DNA from: DATMYQ01 sp035560935
Lineage (GTDB): Bacteria > Bacillota > Negativicutes > Sporomusales > Sporomusaceae
Assembly (NCBI GenBank): GCA_035560935.1
Contig: DATMYQ010000353.1
Coordinates: 1 to 7,736 of the forward strand
Length of the DNA: 7,736 nt
Direction: 5' to 3'
In this document: one piece after another, positions 1 to 5,828 of the stretch
How the letters are laid out: each line of letters starts with the position of its first letter
How positions within the stretch are numbered: position 1 is the first letter of the stretch
Translations under genes and position numbers: made by a program
Notes under the pieces: generated by a model
What the model was told of the DNA's origin: nothing
Databases searched by the model: none
Seen by the model: only the letters and a program-made list of their open reading frames with translations

Positions 1-1
1 A

Positions 2-538
2 AGATATAAAGATTGTACTTCTCTTTCCGTCTATTCAGAAGCACAGAATAAATACGGCAAGGCGGAATCAAGATTTAAAGATTTAAAAAAATATGCTGAA
101 ATTGACGGGGCGGCATCAGATAATACCGACGACCCGCAATATATAGAATGTCAAAAACTGGCTATCGCTGACACTAAGGATTTTGTAACATACGCCGAAA
201 AAATACTAACGCAAGATCCCCCTAGTCACGGTAAAGGAATTTTACCTGTCAAACGGCTAATAACCGCAATGGCTCCCAAACCAAAGCTTGGACCTAAAGT
301 AAGCAATGAAGATTTGTCAAAAATAGAATCAGATGCCCGCGATACTTCAACAAAGGATTTAGCACTGTGGGATGAAATAAAAGTGTTTTGGGCGAATCCC
401 AATAGCGATAAAAACCTAAAAAGTATAAAACTAAAAGAATATCTCGAAACATACGATTATCCCGATTGGACTTCTGTTGAAAAATCGAATCAACAACCAC
501 CCAATAACGCGGCCCCTACCAATACCACCACTCAATAA
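2..538 (+). CDS. C-terminal part of an unrecognised protein, cut by the left edge
   Basis: The frame is open from base 2 to the TAA at 536-538, giving at least 178 residues. The only in-frame ATG (269) has no Shine-Dalgarno sequence ahead of it, and no ATG, GTG or TTG precedes it in frame, so the true start lies left of the window. I do not recognise the family. The visible part is hydrophilic and rich in Lys, Asp, Asn and Ser. It has predicted-helical charged stretches, for example around KYGKAESRFKDLKKYAE near the beginning and IKLKEYLETYDYPDWTS near the end. The tail is a low-complexity run rich in Asn, Gln, Pro and Thr. I see no membrane segment, Cys motif or nucleotide-binding motif. Codons look A-rich (AAA, AAT, ATA, AGA), unlike the genes to the right, which may hint at a different origin. 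It faces the thi operon and ends just before the shared terminator. Confidence 0.75.
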   Translation, partial: RYKDCTSLSVYSEAQNKYGKAESRFKDLKKYAEIDGAASDNTDDPQYIECQKLAIADTKDFVTYAEKILTQDPPSHGKGILPVKRLITAMAPKPKLGPKVSNEDLSKIESDARDTSTKDLALWDEIKVFWANPNSDKNLKSIKLKEYLETYDYPDWTSVEKSNQQPPNNAAPTNTTTQ

Positions 539-564
539 AACCGCATCCTCAAATGCCCTCTCAG

Positions 565-596
565 AAAAAAAGCAGCCTTAACCGGCTGCTTTTTTT
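565..596. terminator. Bidirectional intrinsic terminator between convergent genes
   Basis: GCAGCC (572-577) and GGCTGC (584-589) form the core stem around a six-base loop. It is flanked by seven A (565-571) and seven T (590-596), so the stem extends to 13 pairs and each strand ends in a U tract. On the plus strand it sits 26 bases past the stop of the left gene. On the minus strand it is the first clear terminator after tenI, about 190 bases downstream. Confidence 0.9.
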
Positions 597-788
597 CCAA
601 CATCCTGGGTTTTATCGAGTAACTTATCCGTCTGCATGGCCCACACAAGCAGCTAAAGAGCAGCTGTGCTCACCATGGACTTTTTTTCAGGTACTCAACT
701 TTATTTTACAAATTGGTTATTTTTCGCCGACTCATCAACATGAACAGCAGAGATTAACAAATCAGAAAAGTTTTCAGTAACTAATGAA
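597..788. other. Gene-free stretch, probable 3' untranslated region of the thi operon
   Basis: I see no credible gene here. The short plus-strand reading frame at 553-780 begins upstream of the terminator and reads through it with no Shine-Dalgarno sequence. If the thi transcript ends at the terminator at 565-596, this stretch is its 3' untranslated tail. It contains a small direct repeat AGCAGCT (648-654 and 659-665) and a weak 5-bp hairpin GAGCA/TGCTC at 658-671. Neither has a clear role. Confidence 0.5.
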
Positions 789-1403
789 TCAGAGAACCGT
801 CACCTGACTTCCAAGGAATTTCACCTCTGTAAACGTTCGCACCAGCTTCTCCGGATCCTGGCAGGTCATAGCTTCTGACATGACGCAAAATCCCTTCGCC
901 CCGCTTTCTAATATCTCTTTTGCGTTATTTCCGGTTACACCGCCAATGGCAAAAACCGGCAAGGTAACCGCTTGGCAAACTTGCCGCAAGTAAGACAATC
1001 CTTTAGACGGAAGATCTTTTTTGCAGTCCGTGGCATAAATATGCCCGGCAACGATATAGGCAGCGCCCAACGCCTGAGCCTCTTCGGCTTCCTCAACCGA
1101 GTGAACAGACGCGCCGACAAGTAGGGCGTGATCCCCTTTTTTATAGACACGTAAATCCGGCATCGACAACTGAAGATGGGTAAGCTTCAATTGCTCGGCA
1201 ACCGCAGTGCGCCGATGGATAATCAGCAATACCCCGTGACGGTCGCAGATCTCTTTCACTTTCCGGGCCAAACGTTCATACGCCGGCAAATCCAGATCTT
1301 TTTCCCGCAGCATTACCGCATAAGGCCTTGTCTGAACCAATTGATGAATTCGTTGCAGAAAATCTTCTTTGCAAAGCTTGCGCTGCGTCACACAAATCAG
1401 CAT
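789..1403 (-). CDS. tenI: TenI-type thiazole tautomerase (ThiE-like fold)
   Basis: This 204-residue TIM-barrel protein of the ThiE/TenI superfamily is probably the thiazole tautomerase. That enzyme aromatises the product of ThiG to carboxythiazole phosphate in the cytoplasm. The stretch VGASVHSVEEA (96-106) and AGHIYATDCKK (119-129) match Bacillus TenI (SVHSLEEA, GHVFETDCKKG) rather than ThiE. His121 falls where TenI has its catalytic His, while ThiE has Pro there (GPIFPT). Ligands expected in ThiE are not visible: the usual N-D-R and G-Q-x-D region reads IIHRRTAVAEQ and LQLSMPD. AIGGVT (152-157) is the phosphate-binding loop shared by both. The gene starts 7 bases after the thiH stop, with a GAGGG ribosome site (1416-1420) about 12 bases upstream, which is rather far. 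It is last in the operon. ThiE activity is not excluded, but TenI fits better. Confidence 0.85.
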   Translation of the reverse strand: MLICVTQRKLCKEDFLQRIHQLVQTRPYAVMLREKDLDLPAYERLARKVKEICDRHGVLLIIHRRTAVAEQLKLTHLQLSMPDLRVYKKGDHALLVGASVHSVEEAEEAQALGAAYIVAGHIYATDCKKDLPSKGLSYLRQVCQAVTLPVFAIGGVTGNNAKEILESGAKGFCVMSEAMTCQDPEKLVRTFTEVKFLGSQVTVL

Positions 1404-1410
1404 ATCAGTT

Positions 1411-2562
1411 CTATACCCTCAAATAGTCGGTATAAACCGGTTGGAGTCCTCTGCCCAAAATCATCTGATGGACTTGTTCTACACTGCGCGAATCGGCAAT
1501 TTCAAATTGTTCATCGCCCTTTTCCTTCCCTTTATGCCCACCGACGCCAACACGAACTCCGGCGGATATTTTGGTAGCCGCCATGCCGATGACATGATCG
1601 CGAAAACCCGCCCGTTCCCGGGTTGAGATCGTAATTCCCGCAAAAGGCATAAACAGGCGATAAGCCAGCATAACCTGCAATAGTTGTTTTTCTTGAACGT
1701 CCTTAGCGTTATTCTTCCCATTGTTTATATATGGCCGCAAACGGGGCGTCGAAAAAGAAATCTCCGCATGAGGATATTTTTGCTGAAGAAAATAAGCATG
1801 CAGACCCACGGCAAAAGCGTCTTTCCGAAAATCGTCCAACCCCAAAAGAGCCCCAAAGGATACGCCCCTCATTCCGCCCAGTAAAGCGCGTTCCTGGGCA
1901 TGAAAGCGATAGGGATAACTGCGTTTCGGTCCACGCAAATGCACCTGCTCATACTTGTCTGTATTGTACGTTTCCTGATAAACGCTCACAAAGTCAGCGC
2001 CGCGTTCATGCAAAAATGCATATTCCCCGCTATTAAGCGGATAAATTTCGATCCCGACCGTGGAGAAATACTGGGCAGCTAATTTGACGGCGTCTCCGAT
2101 ATATTCCACCCCCGAATGATGCCGGGATTCTCCGGTGAGAAGCAAAATTTCTTTCAGTCCTGTTGCGGCGATTTCTTTTAATTCCTCTTTGATTTCCTCC
2201 CGGGACAGTTTTCCCCGCTGGATACGGTTCTGACAGTTAAAACCGCAGTAAACGCAATGATTTTCACAATAATTCGAAATATAAAGCGGCGTAAACAGCT
2301 GAATTGAATTGCCAAAATGCCGCTGCGTCTCGGCAATGGCTTTGGAAGCAAACAGCTCGAGAGTATCCTCTGCCGCCGGCGACAAGACTACTCCATAGTC
2401 TTCGATAGAAAACCGTTCTTTCCCAAGGACTCTCTTTACATCATCGACGGTATATTTCCGATAGTCATAGGCGTCCATCAGCACCTTGACTTTTTCCAGC
2501 GAATCACTGTCAATAGATTCCATCCCATCTCTATACGTCATGTGGTTTTCCTGAATTATCAT
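1411..2562 (-). CDS. thiH: ThiH, 2-iminoacetate (dehydroglycine) synthase
   Basis: A radical SAM enzyme that cleaves tyrosine to dehydroglycine (2-iminoacetate) and p-cresol, supplying the C-N unit of the thiazole. The 4Fe-4S/SAM motif C-x3-C-x2-C is at Cys99, Cys103 and Cys106 (CENHCVYCGF), counted from the start chosen here. The following LLLTGES, IEIYPL and VSVYQETYN stretches and the C-terminal ITISTRERAGFRDH are characteristic of ThiH. The length of 383 residues is normal for the family. I chose the ATG at 2562 because GGAGG (2570-2574) lies 7 bases before it. An ATG two codons earlier (2568) would be only one base from that site. The chosen ATG overlaps the thiG stop by one base (TGATG), implying translational coupling. 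ThiH works with ThiG, and its oxygen sensitivity fits an anaerobic host. Confidence 0.95.
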   Translation of the reverse strand: MIIQENHMTYRDGMESIDSDSLEKVKVLMDAYDYRKYTVDDVKRVLGKERFSIEDYGVVLSPAAEDTLELFASKAIAETQRHFGNSIQLFTPLYISNYCENHCVYCGFNCQNRIQRGKLSREEIKEELKEIAATGLKEILLLTGESRHHSGVEYIGDAVKLAAQYFSTVGIEIYPLNSGEYAFLHERGADFVSVYQETYNTDKYEQVHLRGPKRSYPYRFHAQERALLGGMRGVSFGALLGLDDFRKDAFAVGLHAYFLQQKYPHAEISFSTPRLRPYINNGKNNAKDVQEKQLLQVMLAYRLFMPFAGITISTRERAGFRDHVIGMAATKISAGVRVGVGGHKGKEKGDEQFEIADSRSVEQVHQMILGRGLQPVYTDYLRV

Positions 2563-3332
2563 CAGCATTCCTCCAAAAAACCGGTCAAAGGACTGGATGC
2601 CTCAGCCCGTGCCTCCAAAACGCGTCCCAGTCCGGACAGATAGGCCGCCCGGCCAGCCTCAACCGCCTGTTTAAAAGCGCCTGCCATTTGCGCCACATTG
2701 CCGGCAGTCGCGATAGCCGTATTGCACATCACTGCAGCCACTCCCATTTCCATCGCTTCGCACGCTTGTGACGGACGACCGATCCCCGCATCCACAATAA
2801 TCGGCAAATCAATCTCTTCCACCATAATGCGAATGAAGTCTTTGGTACACAATCCCTTGTTGCTGCCGATCGGCGCTCCCAGGGGCATGACACAAGCCGC
2901 TCCCGCATTGACTAACGCCCGGGCTACATTCAGATCAGGATACATGTAAGGCATGACGATAAAGCCTTCTTGGGCCAATATCTCTGTAGCTTTAACGGTT
3001 TCATAATTATCCGGCAGCAGGTATTTGGAATCGTGAATAACCTCCAATTTAATAAAATCTCCACAGCCTATTTCCCGGGCCAACCGGGCAATACGGACCG
3101 CCTCTTCCGCATTTCTTGCACCGGAAGTATTAGGTAAAAGCGTGATATTCTTAGGAACGTACTCCAAGATATTTTCATGCCCGCCCACATTGGCACGACG
3201 TAATGCAAGCGTCACCATTTCCACTTCACCATATTTAATTACGGCCTGCGTCATTTCAAGGGAAAATTTCCCTGAACCCAAAATCAACCGGGACTGAAAT
3301 TCATGTCCCCCAATCACAAGCGAATCGCTCAT
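2562..3332 (-). CDS. thiG: ThiG, thiazole synthase
   Basis: Thiazole synthase condenses deoxyxylulose 5-phosphate, dehydroglycine from ThiH and sulfur from ThiS thiocarboxylate. The 256-residue product is a single TIM barrel of normal ThiG length. It begins LVIGGHEFQSRLILGSGKF. The Schiff-base lysine is Lys95 in DFIKLEVI, equivalent to Lys96 of the Bacillus enzyme. LPNTSGA, PYMYPDLNVARAL, MPLGAPIGSNKG and IIVDAGIGRPSQA are the usual phosphate and substrate loops. I chose the ATG at 3332 because AGGAAGG (3341-3347) precedes it by 8 bases and ThiG proteins usually begin this close to LVIGG. A start six codons earlier (3350) would overlap the thiF stop as ATGA, also has a purine-rich sequence before it, and remains possible. 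The 3' end overlaps thiH. Confidence 0.95.
   Translation of the reverse strand: MSDSLVIGGHEFQSRLILGSGKFSLEMTQAVIKYGEVEMVTLALRRANVGGHENILEYVPKNITLLPNTSGARNAEEAVRIARLAREIGCGDFIKLEVIHDSKYLLPDNYETVKATEILAQEGFIVMPYMYPDLNVARALVNAGAACVMPLGAPIGSNKGLCTKDFIRIMVEEIDLPIIVDAGIGRPSQACEAMEMGVAAVMCNTAIATAGNVAQMAGAFKQAVEAGRAAYLSGLGRVLEARAEASSPLTGFLEEC
2570..2574 (-). promoter_or_regulatory. Ribosome binding site deciding the thiH start
   Basis: GGAGG in minus-strand sense, inside the last codons of thiG, is 7 bases before the ATG at 2562 and only one base from the ATG at 2568. This favours the start at 2562, which overlaps the thiG stop by one base. Confidence 0.8.
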
Positions 3333-3340
3333 ACTAAGCA

Positions 3341-3347
3341 CCTTCCT
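3341..3347 (-). promoter_or_regulatory. Ribosome binding site favouring the inner thiG start
   Basis: AGGAAGG in minus-strand sense precedes the ATG at 3332 by 8 bases and overlaps the thiF stop codon. The outer ATG at 3350 lies upstream of it and would have to use the looser purine run GGAAGGGAAG instead. Confidence 0.65.
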
Positions 3348-4150
3348 CATATTTCTTCCCTTCCGACCAAAAGTCTCAAAATCATGTTAGCCTGATGCCC
3401 AGCGCAAATCTGCACTCGCGGAGCCATCAGCCCCGTTCCTATTCCCGCTCCGTTTTCAAGGTCACCACATACATACAAGCGTTCCATCGGCCTTGCGGTC
3501 TTGATCGAATTAGAACTTGAAAACCCTGCCATCCCGGAAGCGGCAACGATTTTAATATGCGGAATTTTTTCCAGGGCCGTATTCACTAGCATGGCCTTGG
3601 CGGCAGGCTTGTCGAAGGCCTCGCAAAGAATTTCATAGTTTGCAAAAAGTTCCGCCACATTTCCTGATTCCACGCGCACAGTCCGTATTTCAATCTGAAT
3701 AAAGGGATTAATTTCTTCTAATTGATTTTGCAACGCCGTCGTTTTGGGCATTCCCAGGTGGCGAATGTAATAGCTTTGCCGGTTTAAATTGCTGGGCTCG
3801 ACGATGTCAAAATCGACCAACAACAGCCGCCCCACCCCGATTCTTGCCAGCATTACCGCAATGTTGGAACCAAGCCCGCCAAGTCCGGCAATAGCTACAC
3901 GACCTAATTTCAATTTTTTATGTACTGCCGGAGTATGCCTCGCCGTCATCATGCTCTCAAGTTCCTCTTGATCTGGCATGACGCCTTTGCGAATGATTGT
4001 CAAAGTATCATTTTCTGACAAGGAACAATCATTGTCGATCTGAAAACCATTTAAAATAACAATATCGCTTTCGCTTCCAAGCTGCGCCCTTAATTCAAAA
4101 GCAGTACGACAACCAATGGTTCTTTTTTTTCCATTCACTTCAATTTCCAT
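3347..4150 (-). CDS. thiF: ThiF, ThiS adenylyltransferase with an N-terminal ThiS-like domain
   Basis: An E1-like enzyme that adenylates the C-terminal glycine of ThiS so it can be converted to a thiocarboxylate. Residues 1-56 form a ThiS-like ubiquitin fold (EVNGKKRTIGCRTAFELRAQL, NGFQI, NDTLTIIRKG). This part lacks a terminal Gly-Gly, so it is a fused domain and not a sulfur carrier. The adenylation domain follows, with the nucleotide loop GLGGLGSN (89-96), VDFDIVEPSNLNRQ (112-125, with Asp113 and Asp115 and Arg124) and Lys136 of PKTTA. The core is about 200 residues, like the short second ThiF family of clostridia. No C-x2-C zinc pair is present, in contrast to E. coli ThiF. Cys228 in LYVCGD and Cys176 are the only plausible late cysteines apart from Cys249. 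It begins 3 bases after thiS, with a G-rich ribosome site inside the thiS end. Confidence 0.92.
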   Translation of the reverse strand: MEIEVNGKKRTIGCRTAFELRAQLGSESDIVILNGFQIDNDCSLSENDTLTIIRKGVMPDQEELESMMTARHTPAVHKKLKLGRVAIAGLGGLGSNIAVMLARIGVGRLLLVDFDIVEPSNLNRQSYYIRHLGMPKTTALQNQLEEINPFIQIEIRTVRVESGNVAELFANYEILCEAFDKPAAKAMLVNTALEKIPHIKIVAASGMAGFSSSNSIKTARPMERLYVCGDLENGAGIGTGLMAPRVQICAGHQANMILRLLVGREEI

Positions 4151-4153
4151 TTC

Positions 4154-4348
4154 TTAACCCCCACCTACAAATCGAACAATTTCCAATGTGTCTTCGTCCG
4201 AAAGCCAGACGTTTTCATATTCGGTTTTGGAGACAATAACACCATTTTTCTCCACGGCAATAGTTGTGCAATCAAACTGCTCAACGGTTAAAAACTCAAA
4301 TAAAGTCTGCTCTTTTTTCAACACAACCGTTTTTCCGTTTAACTTCAT
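4154..4348 (-). CDS. thiS: ThiS, sulfur carrier for thiazole synthesis
   Basis: A 64-residue ubiquitin-like sulfur carrier. Its C-terminal Gly-Gly tail (protein ends VGGG) is adenylated by ThiF and turned into a thiocarboxylate, which hands sulfur to ThiG. The visible landmarks are NGKTVVL at the N-terminus, TIAVEKNGVIV in the middle and DTLEIVRFVGGG at the end, all normal for ThiS in spacing and length. The start is clear: AAAGGAGGTT lies 6 bases before the ATG. It is the first gene of the operon, about 95 bases from the predicted transcription start. Confidence 0.95.
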   Translation of the reverse strand: MKLNGKTVVLKKEQTLFEFLTVEQFDCTTIAVEKNGVIVSKTEYENVWLSDEDTLEIVRFVGGG

Positions 4349-4370
4349 TACTTAACCTCCTTTTACTTGG

Positions 4371-4433
4371 CGCAAAATAAAAAGCACAAAATGGAATCGA
4401 CACCCTTTTGGTGGTGCCCTCCATTTTGTGCTT
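4371..4433 (-). promoter_or_regulatory. Leader hairpin upstream of thiS, possible attenuator
   Basis: AAGCACAAAATGGA (4382-4395) is the exact reverse complement of 4420-4433, giving a 14-bp stem. On the minus-strand RNA an inner six-pair helix GGCACC/GGTGTC continues it through one G-U pair. On the plus strand that pair would be an A-C mismatch, so the structure suits the thi transcript. A U-rich tail (TTTTTATTTT in minus-strand sense) follows, as in an intrinsic terminator. It begins only about 10 bases after the predicted start site and ends about 20 bases before the thiS ribosome site. It could be a premature terminator, a 5' stabilising hairpin or a site for a regulator. No TPP aptamer motifs are visible near it. 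Confidence 0.6.
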
Positions 4434-4448
4434 ATTTTAATTTTTTAC

Positions 4449-4477
4449 AGTATACCACGTTCTATATTGTAAATCAA
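4449..4477 (-). promoter_or_regulatory. Sigma-A-like promoter of the thi operon
   Basis: In minus-strand sense, TTGATT (4472-4477) and TATACT (4449-4454) are separated by 17 bases, the ideal spacing. Transcription would begin near 4442, giving a leader of about 95 bases before thiS. An imperfect inverted repeat overlaps the spacer and the -10 element: TACCACGTTC at 4453-4462 and its complement with a two-base insertion at 4500-4511. Confidence 0.7.
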
Positions 4478-4705
4478 GGCTGACTGTGTGGGACACGCAG
4501 AACGCGTGGTACAATAAAATTAAGGCTGGATTCAGATGAAAACGTTCGAAGAGAGAATGTGTGGATGGTTTTATGTAGCCGGGTTATGAATTTGTACGAT
4601 CGGGCGATTACTTGGTTTTTCCGTCCGAATATATGAGGGCAGTGTTTGTCAGTAGCGCACCAACTCAATAAAAGTGCATCAGGTGTTTTTATTCCGCCAA
4701 GACGC
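4478..4705. other. Spacer between the thi promoter and the tRNA-Pro terminator
   Basis: I find no gene in this stretch. The long minus-strand reading frame at 4474-4866 runs straight through the tRNA, its promoter and its terminator, so it is not credible. The stretch holds the distal arm of an inverted repeat (4500-4511) that pairs with the thi promoter region, and nothing else I can name. No TPP or T-box elements were seen on either strand. Confidence 0.5.
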
Positions 4706-4735
4706 AAAAAAATCCGGAGTTCTGAAAACTCCGGA
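4706..4735 (-). terminator. Intrinsic terminator after tRNA-Pro
   Basis: TCCGGAGTT (4713-4721) pairs with AACTCCGGA (4727-4735) in a perfect 9-bp stem with a five-base loop. On the minus strand it is followed by seven U (A run 4706-4712). It lies 12 bases past the tRNA 3' end. It would also end any transcript reading through from thrB. Confidence 0.9.
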
Positions 4736-4747
4736 AACTTTTTTAAT

Positions 4748-4824
4748 TGGTCGGAGCGACACGATTTGAACGTGCGGCCTCTACCACCCCAAGGTAGCGC
4801 TCTACCAAACTGAGCTACGCCCCG
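4748..4824 (-). tRNA. tRNA-Pro (anticodon GGG)
   Basis: A 77-base tRNA with the CCA end encoded (TGG at 4748-4750 on the plus strand). The acceptor stem CGGGGCG pairs with CGCTCCG with one G-U pair, and the C1-G72 pair is typical of bacterial tRNA-Pro. The D arm is GCTC/GAGC with GG in its loop. The anticodon stem CTACC/GGTAG encloses TTGGGGT, giving anticodon GGG for codons CCC and CCU. The T arm GCACG/CGTGT closes TTCAAAT with one G-U pair. All parts are intact, so it should be functional. It has its own promoter and terminator. Confidence 0.97.
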
Positions 4825-4837
4825 ACTGACAAAGACT

Positions 4838-4866
4838 ATTATACTTCTTTTTCGAAAAGAAGTCAA
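4838..4866 (-). promoter_or_regulatory. Strong promoter of tRNA-Pro
   Basis: In minus-strand sense, TTGACT (4861-4866) and a perfect TATAAT (4838-4843) are spaced by 17 bases. This is close to consensus and puts the start about 7 bases before the mature tRNA. The spacer is a perfect dyad: ACTTCTTTT at 4843-4851 and its complement at 4855-4863. Confidence 0.88.
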
Positions 4867-4899
4867 CTGGTTTTATATGTATTCAAACGTCCAGCTTAT

Positions 4900-5805
4900 T
4901 TACAGAACAACCGCACCAGCGGTATCCATTGCCAGCACTAGATAGCGTGACCGGATTCGGTGTGATGCAAACGCATTAACCATCGCCTCACCGATGGCGA
5001 CTTGATTCTGGCTGGTAAAAGCAATGAGGCATGGACCGGCACCGCTTAACGCGGCCCCCCAGGCTCCGGCCTCTGTGGCGGCATTTAAAACATCCATCAT
5101 ACCGGGAATGAGTTTTTCACGATATGGTTGGTGAAGTTTATCTTTTAATGCATACTCTAGCAGCGTCATGTCCCCCTGGCAAAGAGCACCAACCAACAAC
5201 GCAGTACGACTAACATTATACACTGCATTGGCAAAGGGCACCGTTTTCGGGAGCACTTGACGGGCAGATCTAGTCGACAGATGAAAATCCGGAACGGCCA
5301 CAATCATCGATAGCGGCTGTGGTGGAATAAATCGCAAGCAACGCACCAAGTCGCCTTCCATAATACTAACAGTAATGCCACCAAACAAGGCTGGTGCAAC
5401 ATTATCCGGATGTCCTTCCATTACCGTTGCCATCAGTAGCAAGTCATCACCGCTTAGTTGGCGTCCCGTAATCTCGTTAGCCGCAAACAATCCAGCCACA
5501 ATAGCGGCGGCACTGCTGCCCAACCCCCGGGACAATGGAATCTGATTATGCATTTTTATGGTGAGTCCCCAATTTTTTTTACCCAGCCGCCTAAAAACTT
5601 GCTTAATCGCCTTAATGACCACATTGTCAGCAGTCACAGGAATATGTCCCGCACCTTCACCGGTAATTTCAATATTCAGTTGCCCGGCTTCGGCCCAGGA
5701 AATTTCCAAATCATTATATATACTACAGGCTACTCCTATTGTGTCGAATCCTGGACCACAGTTCGCTGTAGTTCCAGGAACTCGTATTTTTATAGTATCT
5801 GGCAC
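4900..5805 (-). CDS. thrB: ThrB, homoserine kinase
   Basis: A GHMP-family kinase that phosphorylates homoserine with ATP, feeding threonine synthase. The N-terminal VPGTTANCGPGFDTIG matches the homoserine kinase signature VPATxANLGPGFD. The ATP-binding glycine loop PLSRGLGSSAAA is at 90-101, EGHPDNVAPALFGG at 130-143, and the third GHMP motif LSGAGP at 253-258 near the C-terminus. The length of about 301 residues is normal. The start is uncertain. A GTG at 5805 has AGGTGGAG (5812-5819) 6 bases upstream and matches the family N-terminus. A GTG at 5817, four codons earlier, has only a weak site. There is no ATG near by. It follows hom by 23 bases in the same operon, and no clear terminator separates it from the tRNA gene downstream. 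Confidence 0.94.
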   Translation of the reverse strand: MPDTIKIRVPGTTANCGPGFDTIGVACSIYNDLEISWAEAGQLNIEITGEGAGHIPVTADNVVIKAIKQVFRRLGKKNWGLTIKMHNQIPLSRGLGSSAAAIVAGLFAANEITGRQLSGDDLLLMATVMEGHPDNVAPALFGGITVSIMEGDLVRCLRFIPPQPLSMIVAVPDFHLSTRSARQVLPKTVPFANAVYNVSRTALLVGALCQGDMTLLEYALKDKLHQPYREKLIPGMMDVLNAATEAGAWGAALSGAGPCLIAFTSQNQVAIGEAMVNAFASHRIRSRYLVLAMDTAGAVVL

Positions 5806-5811
5806 ACAGAT

Positions 5812-5819
5812 CTCCACCT
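5812..5819 (-). promoter_or_regulatory. Ribosome binding site deciding the thrB start
   Basis: AGGTGGAG in minus-strand sense lies 6 bases before the GTG at 5805. It overlaps the alternative GTG at 5817, which therefore cannot use it. This favours the shorter ThrB. Confidence 0.7.
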
Positions 5820-5828
5820 TTGCGAGAG

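Noticed and set aside
648..665. Direct repeat AGCAGCT as a possible attachment site or repeat array
   Set aside because: Two copies of seven bases are expected by chance, and there is no integrase or array near by.
553..780. Open frame of 75 codons on the plus strand
   Set aside because: It begins just before and reads through the bidirectional terminator, has no ribosome site, and its product resembles no protein I know.
789..1403. Naming the last thi gene thiE
   Set aside because: The GPIFPT and ND/GQxD motifs of ThiE are absent, while TenI-specific GHxxxTDCKK is present.
4396..4420. T-box-like GGTGG and TGCC elements in the leader hairpin
   Set aside because: They are on the plus strand, where no gene follows. 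The order and sequence do not match the T-box antiterminator, and no specifier arm is present.
4371..4747. TPP riboswitch upstream of thiS
   Set aside because: Both strands were read for the CUGAGA and ACCUGAUCUGG-like core segments and neither was found. The predicted leader is also too short.
4474..4866. Open frame of 130 codons on the minus strand
   Set aside because: It spans the tRNA-Pro gene, its terminator and its promoter. The protein is a translation of those elements.
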